DNA from: a virus
Length of the DNA: 28,956 nt
Direction: 5' to 3' (one strand)
Virus record (IMG/VR): IMGVR_UViG_3300025697_000818
Location: 1 to 28,956 of that record
The notes beneath the pieces were generated by a model. That model had not been told where the DNA came from. It was given only the letters and a program-made list of their open reading frames with translations, and did not search any database. The first letter of the stretch is position 1, and every line of letters starts with the position of its first letter. This document shows positions 19,685 through 27,262 of the stretch, piece after piece. Position numbers and translations under genes: made by a program.

Positions 19685-19748
19685 CCCCTGCCCGTGTGAA
19701 GTGATTTTGAGTTACGAGTTTGCCGGACTATCCGACTACGGACAGGGG
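19685..19748 (-). promoter_or_regulatory. Long hairpin before the 58-aa gene
   Basis: CCCCTGTCCGT (19748-19738) pairs with ACGGGCAGGGG (19695-19685), 11 pairs with one G-U, enclosing a small CGGA/TCCG hairpin. The 3' arm is directly followed by AATTTAAAGGAG. No T-run. It could insulate the Shine-Dalgarno or stabilise the mRNA's 5' end. Confidence 0.5.
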
Positions 19749-19755
19749 TTGATAA

Positions 19756-20052
19756 TTATATTAAATGTATATGCCTTCGCTGTTCTTGCATTAAGAATGC
19801 CATGTGATCTATTTTGGGCATGTCTAATTTCATGCGGTCACGTAGCATGTAGATTGCGCAACGGTTAATGATTCCCAAATTCAAAAGTATGTCACCGGAC
19901 GAAGCTTGCATCTCCTCATCAATCTCAATTACAAACTTTCGCAGATCGTCAACAGTCGGACACTGATTTTCAATTTCAGATTTCAAAGCTTGTGCTGCCG
20001 CTTCATTGAATGGCTTGATGGTTACTATTTCAATTAGCTTTTGATTTATCAT
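19756..20052 (-). CDS. Hypothetical helical protein, 98 aa
   Basis: 98 residues from an ATG with a perfect Shine-Dalgarno (GGAGGAGCCAGAA). A longer frame exists but would use a GTG without RBS. It reads MINQKLIEIVTIKPFNEAAA and is all helical, with an acidic middle (VIEIDEEMQASSGDIL) and a basic end (MQEQRRHIHLI). No family recognised. Confidence 0.7.
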   Translation of the reverse strand: MINQKLIEIVTIKPFNEAAAQALKSEIENQCPTVDDLRKFVIEIDEEMQASSGDILLNLGIINRCAIYMLRDRMKLDMPKIDHMAFLMQEQRRHIHLI

Positions 20053-20075
20053 TTCTGGCTCCTCCGCATATAACA

Positions 20076-20648
20076 TTAACCTTCTAGTAATTTCCCCCAC
20101 TGTTCAGCCATTGCTTTTGCTATTCCGGGAAATGTTTTACTTCTCAATTTTGATCTATTCTCTGTTGGCGGCATTTTATGTATTCTTGGCTCTCTTCCAT
20201 TCACAATATTTGTAGGCATCAACAGTGGTAGTCCCTTGAGCCATAGACAGGTAGACTTTGTTTCTCCATGTCCAAATTGCCACGGTTGGATTATCTGGTC
20301 TGGTTTACGGTAAAGCGTACTCATTATTCCTATTGGATTTTCAACGGCAACCATATTACATTTTGTTTTTGTGAATTCCATAAAGAAATTAATGCCTTGC
20401 TGTTGCCTGCCATCCTGTCTTTTTTCTTCAAACCACCTCGCACCACTAACCGCCAAATGAGTGCAGGGCGGAAATGCAATTATCATATCCCAGTTCTCTT
20501 CAAGCAATGGAATAACATCTTGTTGTAAATGCCATTCAGGATGACCACCAGAACAAGGGAGTGTATCACAATAAAACGCTTCAATCCCAATTTTACGAAA
20601 CTCAATTGTAACGGCTTGGCTTTCTTCACATGCAATAATGGCTTTCAT
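20076..20648 (-). CDS. Cytosine-C5-methyltransferase-like phage protein
   Basis: 190 residues. AFPPCTHLAVSGARWF (about 59-74) carries the 'PPC' of motif IV, whose Cys is the nucleophile in cytosine-C5 methyltransferases. VAVENPIG (about 98-105) matches the 'ENV/ENP' motif VI. The N-terminus (MKAIIACEESQAVTIEF) stands where the SAM-binding F-x-G-x-G would be, but the glycines are missing. The protein is half the length of a true enzyme and lacks the target-recognition domain, so activity is uncertain. Similar short proteins are widespread in phages. It is the second gene after the early promoter. Confidence 0.7.
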   Translation of the reverse strand: MKAIIACEESQAVTIEFRKIGIEAFYCDTLPCSGGHPEWHLQQDVIPLLEENWDMIIAFPPCTHLAVSGARWFEEKRQDGRQQQGINFFMEFTKTKCNMVAVENPIGIMSTLYRKPDQIIQPWQFGHGETKSTCLWLKGLPLLMPTNIVNGREPRIHKMPPTENRSKLRSKTFPGIAKAMAEQWGKLLEG

Positions 20649-20650
20649 AA

Positions 20651-20827
20651 TTATGACCCCAATATGAGCAATACATTTTTATTGCATTGAGTGTATGTAT
20701 AATAACCGTATCTTTCAAGATGTGCGGTTGCGACTATGACACCTAGTCTCTGTAGGGGAATATCTTTACTTATCTTTACCGTAATAATTTTGTCAGCCTG
20801 TTTTTTAAGTTTTTCATACACTAACAT
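20651..20827 (-). CDS. Small hypothetical protein, 58 aa, first early gene
   Basis: ATG with TTAAGGAGCTTAAA upstream opens 58 residues: MLVYEKLKKQADKIITVKI, then LQRLGVIVATAHLERYGYYT and a short hydrophobic end. It is the first gene after promoter 20868 and ends two bases before the methyltransferase-like gene. No family recognised. Confidence 0.7.
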   Translation of the reverse strand: MLVYEKLKKQADKIITVKISKDIPLQRLGVIVATAHLERYGYYTYTQCNKNVLLILGS

Positions 20828-20867
20828 TTTAAGCTCCTTAATTAAGTTGGTTTCTCTGTCTGGTATA

Positions 20868-20896
20868 AAGATAATAAACCTTAACATCAATGTCAA
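20868..20896 (-). promoter_or_regulatory. Early promoter, TTGACATTGA class
   Basis: TTGACA, 17 bases (TTGATGTTAAGGTTTAT) and TATCTT. It begins about 75 bases after the late terminator and is the only promoter seen between the tail/lysis genes and the early genes. Confidence 0.8.
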
Positions 20897-20968
20897 GTCT
20901 TATTTAATAAAAATTATTACTCTTCATTTGGTTATAGTAATACGTCTATAATTTACAATGGTTTATAT

Positions 20969-21001
20969 AAAACAAAAACCCCTCAAACAATATGAAGGGT
21001 T
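20969..21001 (-). terminator. Intrinsic terminator of the late operon
   Basis: AACCCTTCA, loop TATTGTT, TGAGGGGTT with one G-U pair, followed by TTTGTTTT: a textbook hairpin plus T-tract on the transcribed strand. A second hairpin (GATAACT/AGTTATC, 21008-21030) stands just before it. It ends transcription of the tail and lysis genes. Confidence 0.85.
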
Positions 21002-21049
21002 CAAGTTGATAACTAAAGGGGTAAGTTATCGTTGAGATTTGGATATAAT

Positions 21050-21250
21050 TTATTTACCGGTGTTACTTGTTCCCTTTGCGATCTTATGAACAACGCCACC
21101 GGCAACCATGATTCCAGATAGCCATGTGATTACATCAAACAATACTCCGGCCTCGCCAAACATACCGCCTTGCAATAGTACTATCAATAAAGTTCCAATA
21201 AGTGTTTTGTTACCGTCTAACCATTTCCAAATTGCTGTAAAGAATTTCAT
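21050..21250 (-). CDS. Holin-like small membrane protein
   Basis: 66 residues with two hydrophobic helices (about 17-32, TLIGTLLIVLLQGGMF, and about 36-54, VLFDVITWLSGIMVAGGV), a short polar N-terminus (MKFFTAIWKWLDGNK) and a basic C-terminus (HKIAKGTSNTGK): the layout of a class II phage holin. It is the last gene before the terminator and follows the DUF5675-like gene, which fits a lysis cassette. The hole-forming role is inference. Confidence 0.65.
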   Translation of the reverse strand: MKFFTAIWKWLDGNKTLIGTLLIVLLQGGMFGEAGVLFDVITWLSGIMVAGGVVHKIAKGTSNTGK

Positions 21251-21262
21251 CTTTGTTTCTCC

Positions 21263-21634
21263 TTAGATTTTTACACCTTTAAATGTTAGGTACAATTTCG
21301 CAACCAATAACGCTAAGTATTTTAACCCCTTTAAAATCCTTATGATCTTTGGCGTTCTCTCATCAATTACTGTCTTTGCACCCTTGAAAGAATCGTATAC
21401 TAATACCATCAGTTCGGTTAGCTGATTCTTTTTATAGTTGTTGATTATATAATCAGGTAGTTCCATTTTGAGAGCGTCTGATTTTCTAGTTCCCATTGGA
21501 GGCATGTACTTTCCTAGATTTTCTTTCCACTCTCTATTGTATGCCTCTAGGAATTCAACCTTTTCAGGCTTGGTTAATTTAGACCAATCAGACCACGCTT
21601 TGATATTCTTCTTTACTTTCTCAACTGTTACCAT
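21263..21634 (-). CDS. Hypothetical protein with hydrophobic C-terminus
   Basis: 123 residues. A basic, helical N-terminus (KNIKAWSDWSKLTKPEKVEF), a middle helix (QLTELMVLVYDSFKGAK), and an end (RILKGLKYLALLVAKLYLTF) that is hydrophobic and basic, perhaps a membrane-touching helix. It lies between the DUF5675-like and holin-like genes, so a role in lysis is possible but unproven. Confidence 0.6.
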   Translation of the reverse strand: MVTVEKVKKNIKAWSDWSKLTKPEKVEFLEAYNREWKENLGKYMPPMGTRKSDALKMELPDYIINNYKKNQLTELMVLVYDSFKGAKTVIDERTPKIIRILKGLKYLALLVAKLYLTFKGVKI

Positions 21635-21652
21635 CTTTTTTTCTCCTTGTAT

Positions 21653-22045
21653 TCATTCGTCAGGACTTCCAGTTATCAAGAGATTGAACTCTTCATCTTC
21701 ATGGAAGTAACCTACAAATTTATCATATGCTTTCCGGCTTTCTCCAATTCCCGTCCCGATAAAGTAAGTGCCTAACAATATACAACCCGTACTGTCCTTG
21801 ATTGTATTCCCTCGGTGAATCATTATTCCGTCACGGTTGTATTTTGGCTCTAACATGAAATGACTCTTTTCTGTATCCATCCGTTCAACCTTGTAAGTAT
21901 CAACCGGAATACATGAATCATTCTTTTTGTTATTTGTCCACGGCCTTTCAAGTGTAACACAAATTGGAGTCATTGTTTCGTCAAGCATTATTCCATACGT
22001 TCCGTACTTTGTGTATGAAGTTCTAGCCAATGTTATCAATCGCAT
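21653..22045 (-). CDS. DUF5675-family protein, possible cell-wall enzyme
   Basis: 130 residues. TLERPWTNNKKNDSCIP (about 31-47), GIMIHRGNTIKDSTGCILLG (about 73-92) match DUF5675: 'LE.PW..N....SCIP.G.Y', then 'I.IH.GN...DT.GCI..G'. The H...S/T-x-GC arrangement resembles the active site of L,D-transpeptidase (YkuD) enzymes, so a peptidoglycan target is likely, though the family has no proven activity that I know. No other endolysin is visible in the window and it lies next to a holin-like gene. Confidence 0.75.
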   Translation of the reverse strand: MRLITLARTSYTKYGTYGIMLDETMTPICVTLERPWTNNKKNDSCIPVDTYKVERMDTEKSHFMLEPKYNRDGIMIHRGNTIKDSTGCILLGTYFIGTGIGESRKAYDKFVGYFHEDEEFNLLITGSPDE

Positions 22046-22046
22046 G

Positions 22047-22211
22047 TTAAGCCTCTTCAGTTTCTTCTTTCATTTTGTCGTATGCTTCCTGATCGAACCC
22101 TGCACAGAAATTTGTACCAGGTGGACAGATTGGACAATTATAAGGCGGGTTGGTTGGACAGGAAGCCCACACTATTGGAACCTGTTTACATGTTGGTCTT
22201 GTATCATCCAT
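22047..22211 (-). CDS. Cys/Pro-rich small protein, 54 aa
   Basis: 54 residues from an ATG inside the end of the cupin-like gene; an ATG 18 bases upstream would add six residues. It reads MDDTRPTCKQVPIVWASCP then NPPYNCPICPPGTNFCAGFD: five Cys including CPIC, in a Pro-rich setting, then an acidic helix (EAYDKMKEETEEA). A zinc or disulphide knot is possible. Function unknown. Confidence 0.65.
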   Translation of the reverse strand: MDDTRPTCKQVPIVWASCPTNPPYNCPICPPGTNFCAGFDQEAYDKMKEETEEA

Positions 22212-22596
22212 AATATGACATCGCTCCATTTAAAGCCATTACTATAAAACCTATTGCCAATACTCGATAACAATAGACCGTGATTGAACCGGTTATAACT
22301 TGAATCCATTCTTTGCCAGGATGTGAATGTTTCGGGAATTCCTTTCCACCTTCAGCAGTGACAACTTTTAAATCTTTATCTGAATAGATACCTGTCAATT
22401 TGAATCCAAAGAAATCATCTTGAACAACTTCCTGCTCTGGTAACTCTTTGTCGATTGGCGGGACTAGAAAGCATTTAACTTTTGCCTTATCGCCAAACTC
22501 TATGCGGTGAATCTCTTCAGCATCTAGCAAGCACCCATCGCCCTCGGTCAGGACAAAGCTCCTATAATTCCCGTTAGTATTATGATCCTTTTTCAT
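22204..22596 (-). CDS. Cupin-like protein with hydrophobic C-terminus
   Basis: 130 residues. Residues about 82-102 (GGKEFPKHSHPGKEW, VITGSITVY) are cupin motif 1, 'G...p.H.H......v..G...v', with the two metal-binding His and a Glu. The second half of the barrel and motif 2 are missing: after ITVY the protein runs straight into YRVLAIGFIVMALNGAMSYY, a likely membrane segment. Neither alternate frame restores a cupin end. It may be a natural short form with a membrane tail, or a truncated gene. Confidence 0.6.
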   Translation of the reverse strand: MKKDHNTNGNYRSFVLTEGDGCLLDAEEIHRIEFGDKAKVKCFLVPPIDKELPEQEVVQDDFFGFKLTGIYSDKDLKVVTAEGGKEFPKHSHPGKEWIQVITGSITVYCYRVLAIGFIVMALNGAMSYYG

Positions 22597-22987
22597 TCTT
22601 CTTCGCCTCTAATTCCTTTAGAAGTTTATCCTTGTCTGCTTCGATCTTCTCTATCTTTGCCATTCCGTTTTCTGGATCTAGCAAAGTTAATATAAGATTC
22701 ATCTTTTGACCGTTTGCCAATTGCTCAGTGATGACTTTGTTTTGCAGGGTGTCAACTGTTGACCTTAATCTTTTAACGGCTTTCGTGGTGTCTATAGTTT
22801 GAAAGTAAAACGCTCCTGCCCTACCGACAAATAAAAGAAATGCAAATGAAGCTAATGCAGATTTCCAATTGAAACTAAATGACAACTTTCCCATAACGTT
22901 GCCGTCTGCATCCGTCTTGGCCTTACCGTTCTTGTCTTTAGCAATTACAGTGCTTATTGTCGGCGTCTTGTCATCATAAAGTTTCAT
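22580..22987 (-). CDS. Single-TM coiled-coil protein, i-spanin-like
   Basis: 135 residues. A polar N-terminus of about 40 residues (KDKNGKAKTDADGNV), one membrane segment at about 41-62 (WKSALASFAFLLFVGRAGAF), then a coiled coil (KRLRSTVDTLQNKVI to the end, KLLKELEAKKNEKGS). An inner-membrane spanin has a TM near the N-terminus and such a periplasmic coiled coil, but the cytoplasmic part here is longer than usual and no o-spanin lipoprotein is next to it. It overlaps the cupin-like gene by 17 bases. Confidence 0.6.
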   Translation of the reverse strand: MKLYDDKTPTISTVIAKDKNGKAKTDADGNVMGKLSFSFNWKSALASFAFLLFVGRAGAFYFQTIDTTKAVKRLRSTVDTLQNKVITEQLANGQKMNLILTLLDPENGMAKIEKIEADKDKLLKELEAKKNEKGS

Positions 22988-22996
22988 AGCTTATCC

Positions 22997-24244
22997 TTAA
23001 TTTGATATTTTTTCAAAGTTAACAGAGAATGCAGCCGGATCATCAAACACTACCGAACCACCCCAATCAAGATTACCATTATTTACTCTATACTGTATAG
23101 AAATCTCATCACCTGAATTAACAAAAACAGTTCCAATAAACGACAGCATTCCATCGTCAGCAGATTTAAACGCTCTGTCATCGTTAGATTGTAAACACCT
23201 CGCCTCATCAGTATTTACTAGCACTCTAATGTAAAGCTTAGCATCAGTGTTGCCTCCACTCCATTCCCAGTGTCCGCAACCCTGAACTCTAACAATACCG
23301 TCAACACTTGTAATGAACCCGGTTGAATCAGCATTAAACGTAAAACCTTTTGTAGATTCAACGGCAATTAATGTATCCCATGCCACATCATACCAAGTAT
23401 CAGTGCCGGCACTTGCGAGGTCTACATTTCTATGAAATTGAGCGACTTGTATTTTGCTGTTAACATATTCATCAACAAGTAAGCTCTCTGTAAAGTGTCC
23501 AGAACCGTTTACTTCAAGCGTTGAGTCTGGGGATGTTTCATTTATACCTACGTTTCCACCATTAGGGTTCAATAATAGTGCGTAGTTTGTTGCTAAGTTT
23601 GTTTTGTTATATACCTGAATCCAGCCCTTGCCCGTAGATGCAAAATCACCGCCAAAATCTATAACACCGACACCGGCAGCAGAGCCGAGGCGCATTACAC
23701 CTGTTGGAGCTGTTCCTGAACTAGCGGGGAGGCCAACATCTCCCCTCACGTGTAAATTTAAAACAGGAGTAACAAGCCCAACTCCGGCCATTGCGTCGAA
23801 TACTCCATTACCCGTTACTCTAAATGTACCATTAACATCTAATCCATAAGTTGGTGTAATATCATTAATCCCAACCTGCCCGCCATTTTCTACAAACAGC
23901 CCCGTTCCACCATCTTCAAATAAGCTTAACCCTGCTGAAGTATTGGCTTGTACTTTGTCGGTTAAGACTGAGGTTAAAAAATAACCAGTGCCAACTGAAT
24001 CAACATTAAACGTCAAAACTCCAAGCGCATTATACATTGATATATTCCACTCATCACCACCGGTAACCATCCAGAATTTGACGGCTGCGGAATCAACGGT
24101 GGAAATATCTGCTGACGTTGATGCGTTTTCAATTGCAGAATTTACATAAGCATGACCCAGACTGTTAAAATTCTTAGTCCATTTTGATTGTCCGAAAAGT
24201 AAAGCCGGAACAAGTAACGCTAGAAGTAATGTTTTATTTTTCAC
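22997..24244 (-). CDS. Secreted fibre-like protein with C1q-like C-terminus
   Basis: 415 residues from GTG (AAAGGAGATAAC upstream). Residues 1-19 are a Sec signal peptide (MKNKTLLLALLVPALLFGQ). Two copies of a fibre motif follow: QVGINDITPTYGLDVNGTF (about 123-141) and NVGINETSPDSTLEVNG (about 231-247), the 'GIGT..P...LDVNG' unit of phage tail fibres and surface adhesins. The last 130 residues have a C1q/TNF-like jelly-roll pattern (GFITSVDGIVRVQGCG, GTVFVNSGDEISIQYRVN). A tail fibre with a secretion signal is unusual. It may be exported by the host or be a host-derived adhesin. Confidence 0.75.
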   Translation of the reverse strand: MKNKTLLLALLVPALLFGQSKWTKNFNSLGHAYVNSAIENASTSADISTVDSAAVKFWMVTGGDEWNISMYNALGVLTFNVDSVGTGYFLTSVLTDKVQANTSAGLSLFEDGGTGLFVENGGQVGINDITPTYGLDVNGTFRVTGNGVFDAMAGVGLVTPVLNLHVRGDVGLPASSGTAPTGVMRLGSAAGVGVIDFGGDFASTGKGWIQVYNKTNLATNYALLLNPNGGNVGINETSPDSTLEVNGSGHFTESLLVDEYVNSKIQVAQFHRNVDLASAGTDTWYDVAWDTLIAVESTKGFTFNADSTGFITSVDGIVRVQGCGHWEWSGGNTDAKLYIRVLVNTDEARCLQSNDDRAFKSADDGMLSFIGTVFVNSGDEISIQYRVNNGNLDWGGSVVFDDPAAFSVNFEKISN

Positions 24245-24245
24245 G

Positions 24246-24764
24246 TTATCTCCTTTTGATTGCAGCGGTGTTGTAATTTTCAGTAGCGTTTTGATGTTTA
24301 ATTCTCACAGCTATTGAACCCTTCACTTTATTATCAGCACCACCCTTGACAACGTACCTTCCATTTTCATCAAGTGGAATTGTGTTATCTGTGATCGCCT
24401 GTTTTGATACTACGGAATCCGCTGTAATAGTCCACGACTCGACAAGCACCCAACTATCAAACATGTCTTGAAAGGTATCGTCTGCCCTTGTACATGACCA
24501 ATATTCAATATCAATGTCAACTGAATCATCTCCTGAAGTATCGCCACACCAAAAGTTGTTACTCATGTTGAAAGGCCAAGCGTCAAATGTGGCTGACGTA
24601 TCAGTTCCCAATGTTGAGATCCAGAACGTGCAGGAATCGGTTGTGATTGATGCCTCAACAGTTTCGACTATTGAAGACGGTCTGACCCGTATAGGTTTAA
24701 AATTCCCTTGTGCAAATAAGTTTGCGCATGTCAGTACAATTGTAAGTACTATAAACTTTTTCAT
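24246..24764 (-). CDS. Secreted protein next to the fibre gene, 172 aa
   Basis: 172 residues with a clear signal peptide (MKKFIVLTIVLTCANLFAQG, cut after AQ or AQG). The mature part is beta-rich, Thr/Asp-rich (SCTFWISTLGTDTSATFDAW, CGDTSGDDSVDIDIEYW) and ends ENYNTAAIKRR. It lies two bases before the fibre gene, so both are made together. It could be a chaperone or binding partner of the fibre, or a second surface protein. No family recognised. Confidence 0.65.
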   Translation of the reverse strand: MKKFIVLTIVLTCANLFAQGNFKPIRVRPSSIVETVEASITTDSCTFWISTLGTDTSATFDAWPFNMSNNFWCGDTSGDDSVDIDIEYWSCTRADDTFQDMFDSWVLVESWTITADSVVSKQAITDNTIPLDENGRYVVKGGADNKVKGSIAVRIKHQNATENYNTAAIKRR

Positions 24765-24774
24765 CTTAATACTC

Positions 24775-25041
24775 CTATCCTAAATTTGCTATTGCGTTTG
24801 GTGCAAGATAGCGTCTGATCTTTGAACCGTTTATATACAGATCGTAATGCATATCATCTGCCAATAAATCTGATGCAAGTTTCCATATCTGAGTTTCAAC
24901 CGTACACTGAGCCATTGCGATTGAGCTTGTTGGATATGCTGCGTTTATCGGTTGCAATTTAACTGTGTGCGCTGTCGTGTCATCTGATCCGGTCGTATCA
25001 TCAGTTACAACCGGCCTAGGCCATTTTTGTCCCCATGCCAT
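24775..25041 (-). CDS. Hypothetical tail-region protein, 88 aa
   Basis: 88 residues, RBS AAAGGATTGAATT. Begins MAWGQKWPRPVV, continues with a Thr/Asp-rich linker (TDDTTGSDDTTAH) and ends in a small helical part (WKLASDLLADDMHYDLYING, KIRRYLAPNAIANLG). It resembles a short virion assembly or head-tail accessory protein, but position is the only guide. Confidence 0.6.
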   Translation of the reverse strand: MAWGQKWPRPVVTDDTTGSDDTTAHTVKLQPINAAYPTSSIAMAQCTVETQIWKLASDLLADDMHYDLYINGSKIRRYLAPNAIANLG

Positions 25042-25052
25042 AATTCAATCCT

Positions 25053-25526
25053 TTAAATTGTTATTACATCGTCCAGTAAATCATAAACCGCCACAACGTT
25101 ACTTGGCTTGACTTCTATAAAATTAATTGTGATAACTTGACCTGCCGCTTTTCTGCCCATCTCGTAAAACCACATCATATCATCACGCTTCATTTGTACC
25201 CATTTGTTTGTTGCTGTATTGAATCCGTATTCGTAAAACATCTGCATTGATTCAGCTTGTGAATTACTGCCGCCACCAAAATCAAAATCTTTATGATCGT
25301 AAAGTTGCTGAATCCTTGTTAGTGTATCCGTGTATAGGTTGTTAAACTTAACAACAAATCTACTTGTAGAAACACCAAACGATTTACGGATAAAATGTGC
25401 GCCTTCATATTCAAGGAAAAACTGTTCCCTCTGTTCCGTAAACAATTCAACTTGGCTTACTTCTTCTTCGTAAAACCCTACTTCAGTTCCGTCTAAATTA
25501 AAAATCAATACTGTCTTGTCTCTCAT
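25053..25526 (-). CDS. Tail-region protein, 157 aa
   Basis: 157 residues from an ATG that overlaps the previous stop (ATGA) with GGGAG upstream. It has strand-rich segments (TVLIFNLDGTEVGFYEEEV, RFVVKFNNLYTDTLTRIQQL) and a compact end (GQVITINFIEVKPSNVVAVY). It follows the large tail protein and probably forms part of the tail tip. No named family. Confidence 0.6.
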   Translation of the reverse strand: MRDKTVLIFNLDGTEVGFYEEEVSQVELFTEQREQFFLEYEGAHFIRKSFGVSTSRFVVKFNNLYTDTLTRIQQLYDHKDFDFGGGSNSQAESMQMFYEYGFNTATNKWVQMKRDDMMWFYEMGRKAAGQVITINFIEVKPSNVVAVYDLLDDVITI

Positions 25527-27262
25527 GACCACGCTCCCTGCGGATCTGAAGTATCCTGTTTGATGGTTGTAATTTTTACCGTAATTCCGCTTGACGAAAT
25601 AGTACGAACTAATCCCATTACTTTCTCTGCGAATGTAGTAGTTCCAAAATCGAACCCTGTCATGGTGTACACTGAATTGATAAGAGACAGATCAACTTCC
25701 CTTGCATCCCCCTCGGTTGTATACGTTTTACGACCGAAAGCCCAGAATAAATAATGGCGTTTCGCAATCCGCTTTGCCCTTGCCTCTGTGTAAATTCCAG
25801 GAACGTCAATCAATACAGATCGTTTTGCACCATACACTTTCAAGGATGGGTTTTCATTATCAGCTTCGGGATAAGTGTATTGAAATTGGTTATCACCTAA
25901 ATCGTAATCGTAACCATAATTTATAATAAATTCATTGTAGAAAATTGTTTGGCCTATCGTAACGTCTCTTGCTCTAACGTTCGGCCCTGTCAATGATGAA
26001 CTAGGCTCATTATATGTGAAGTCTGATTTAAGCAAGTCAACCGCTAATTCACCCTGTGTATTCTGAAATAAAGATCCAGGTAAATGTGCGGCAATAACAA
26101 GCAATGCCTCGCCTACCGTTATAGTTTCCTCAAATGATATTGACATTAAATCAGTGGTAAACGTTGCCAAGAATGCATCTGAGAATGTGCCGCTACTATC
26201 TATTAAATCTACACTATTTCCAAGGTGAGTAAAAAGCGTTCTAAATAAAACTACCGATGGAACTAGTCCGGTATAATTTACACGTATTGAGAATTCAAAA
26301 ACGTCACCTATTGCAGGAGTGCCGGACCATTGAGCTGATAGTATTTGTATTTGAGCGTTCGTATAATCCGATGCAGTACTACCAGTTGCGCCATTGAAAC
26401 CCGGTCCAGTAATGTTATAAGCTGTTGGACTTGTAAACGTTAAAACCCAACCGCCAATCTTTGCGCCTGCATAAACAACCAGACCACCGGCAAATGAACC
26501 GCTACCTGTTTGTGTTGTCCATTCAAAACCATTGATTAGCGTTCCGTCATTGTCCATCTTTTGCCACGGAGTAGGGTTGTAATCTTCTATCTGATATGAC
26601 AAGTTTTCATTTAAGATCTCTGCAAGTATATTGTCAACGTATATAATTGCAGAGCCATTCATCCATGTAAATGGCTTTCTAATAACGCCCCTGAATATGG
26701 TCTGTGTTTCAGTCAATCCTAAACCACTTGCTCTAACTTGAACTGTTACCTGCTTTCCGTATATGGGATCATTCGTTACAACGCTTCCTGCTGCGTATGT
26801 ATTTGCCAATGCAGTGTCAAGGTTGACTATCTGATTTGCACCCGTGTTATCCACACTACCGACTAAAGATGTTTCCTTGTTATTTCCATCGGTTACATCA
26901 ACTAAGTCGTTAGCCTTAAACGGATAGAAACTAGGCTCATCAACCGTAACCGTATTTGCTGTTGATGTGGTTTTAAGGTATGCCATTTCAGAACGGAAAG
27001 GTGTATACCCAACCTGCAATCCTGCCGATGGACAAAAGAATTCATTAGGATCGTTAAATTCTATCTGTAAATCGTAAAGAACTATCTGCTCCATACCAAC
27101 CGGATCAACTATTAATTCCTGATTAATCGGGTTAATCATTTTAATATCATGAAAGCCGTCAAGCTTGTAAGCGTCACCATCTGGATCTACGACAACTTCA
27201 ACTTGAACGTTCATCCCCGATTGATACTTTAAAGCCTTTTTCATTTGTGCGGTAAATGCCAT
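25523..27262 (-). CDS. Large tail/tail-tip protein
   Basis: 579 residues, beta-rich, little Cys. The part DPIYGKQVTVQVRASGLGLT then TIFRGVIRKPFTWMNGSAII and DNILAEILNENL, at about 165-225, resembles the central domains of phage baseplate or tail-tip proteins (early 'Y-x-D-G-V', 'FRG.I..', 'D.L..l.e.l'). The C-terminal third (about 480-579) has an alpha/beta part (YTEARAKRIAKRHYLFWAFG) ending in strands. A baseplate-hub role is inference. It overlaps the gene before it by one base (TAATG type) and the gene after it by four. Confidence 0.65.
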   Translation of the reverse strand: MAFTAQMKKALKYQSGMNVQVEVVVDPDGDAYKLDGFHDIKMINPINQELIVDPVGMEQIVLYDLQIEFNDPNEFFCPSAGLQVGYTPFRSEMAYLKTTSTANTVTVDEPSFYPFKANDLVDVTDGNNKETSLVGSVDNTGANQIVNLDTALANTYAAGSVVTNDPIYGKQVTVQVRASGLGLTETQTIFRGVIRKPFTWMNGSAIIYVDNILAEILNENLSYQIEDYNPTPWQKMDNDGTLINGFEWTTQTGSGSFAGGLVVYAGAKIGGWVLTFTSPTAYNITGPGFNGATGSTASDYTNAQIQILSAQWSGTPAIGDVFEFSIRVNYTGLVPSVVLFRTLFTHLGNSVDLIDSSGTFSDAFLATFTTDLMSISFEETITVGEALLVIAAHLPGSLFQNTQGELAVDLLKSDFTYNEPSSSLTGPNVRARDVTIGQTIFYNEFIINYGYDYDLGDNQFQYTYPEADNENPSLKVYGAKRSVLIDVPGIYTEARAKRIAKRHYLFWAFGRKTYTTEGDAREVDLSLINSVYTMTGFDFGTTTFAEKVMGLVRTISSSGITVKITTIKQDTSDPQGAWS

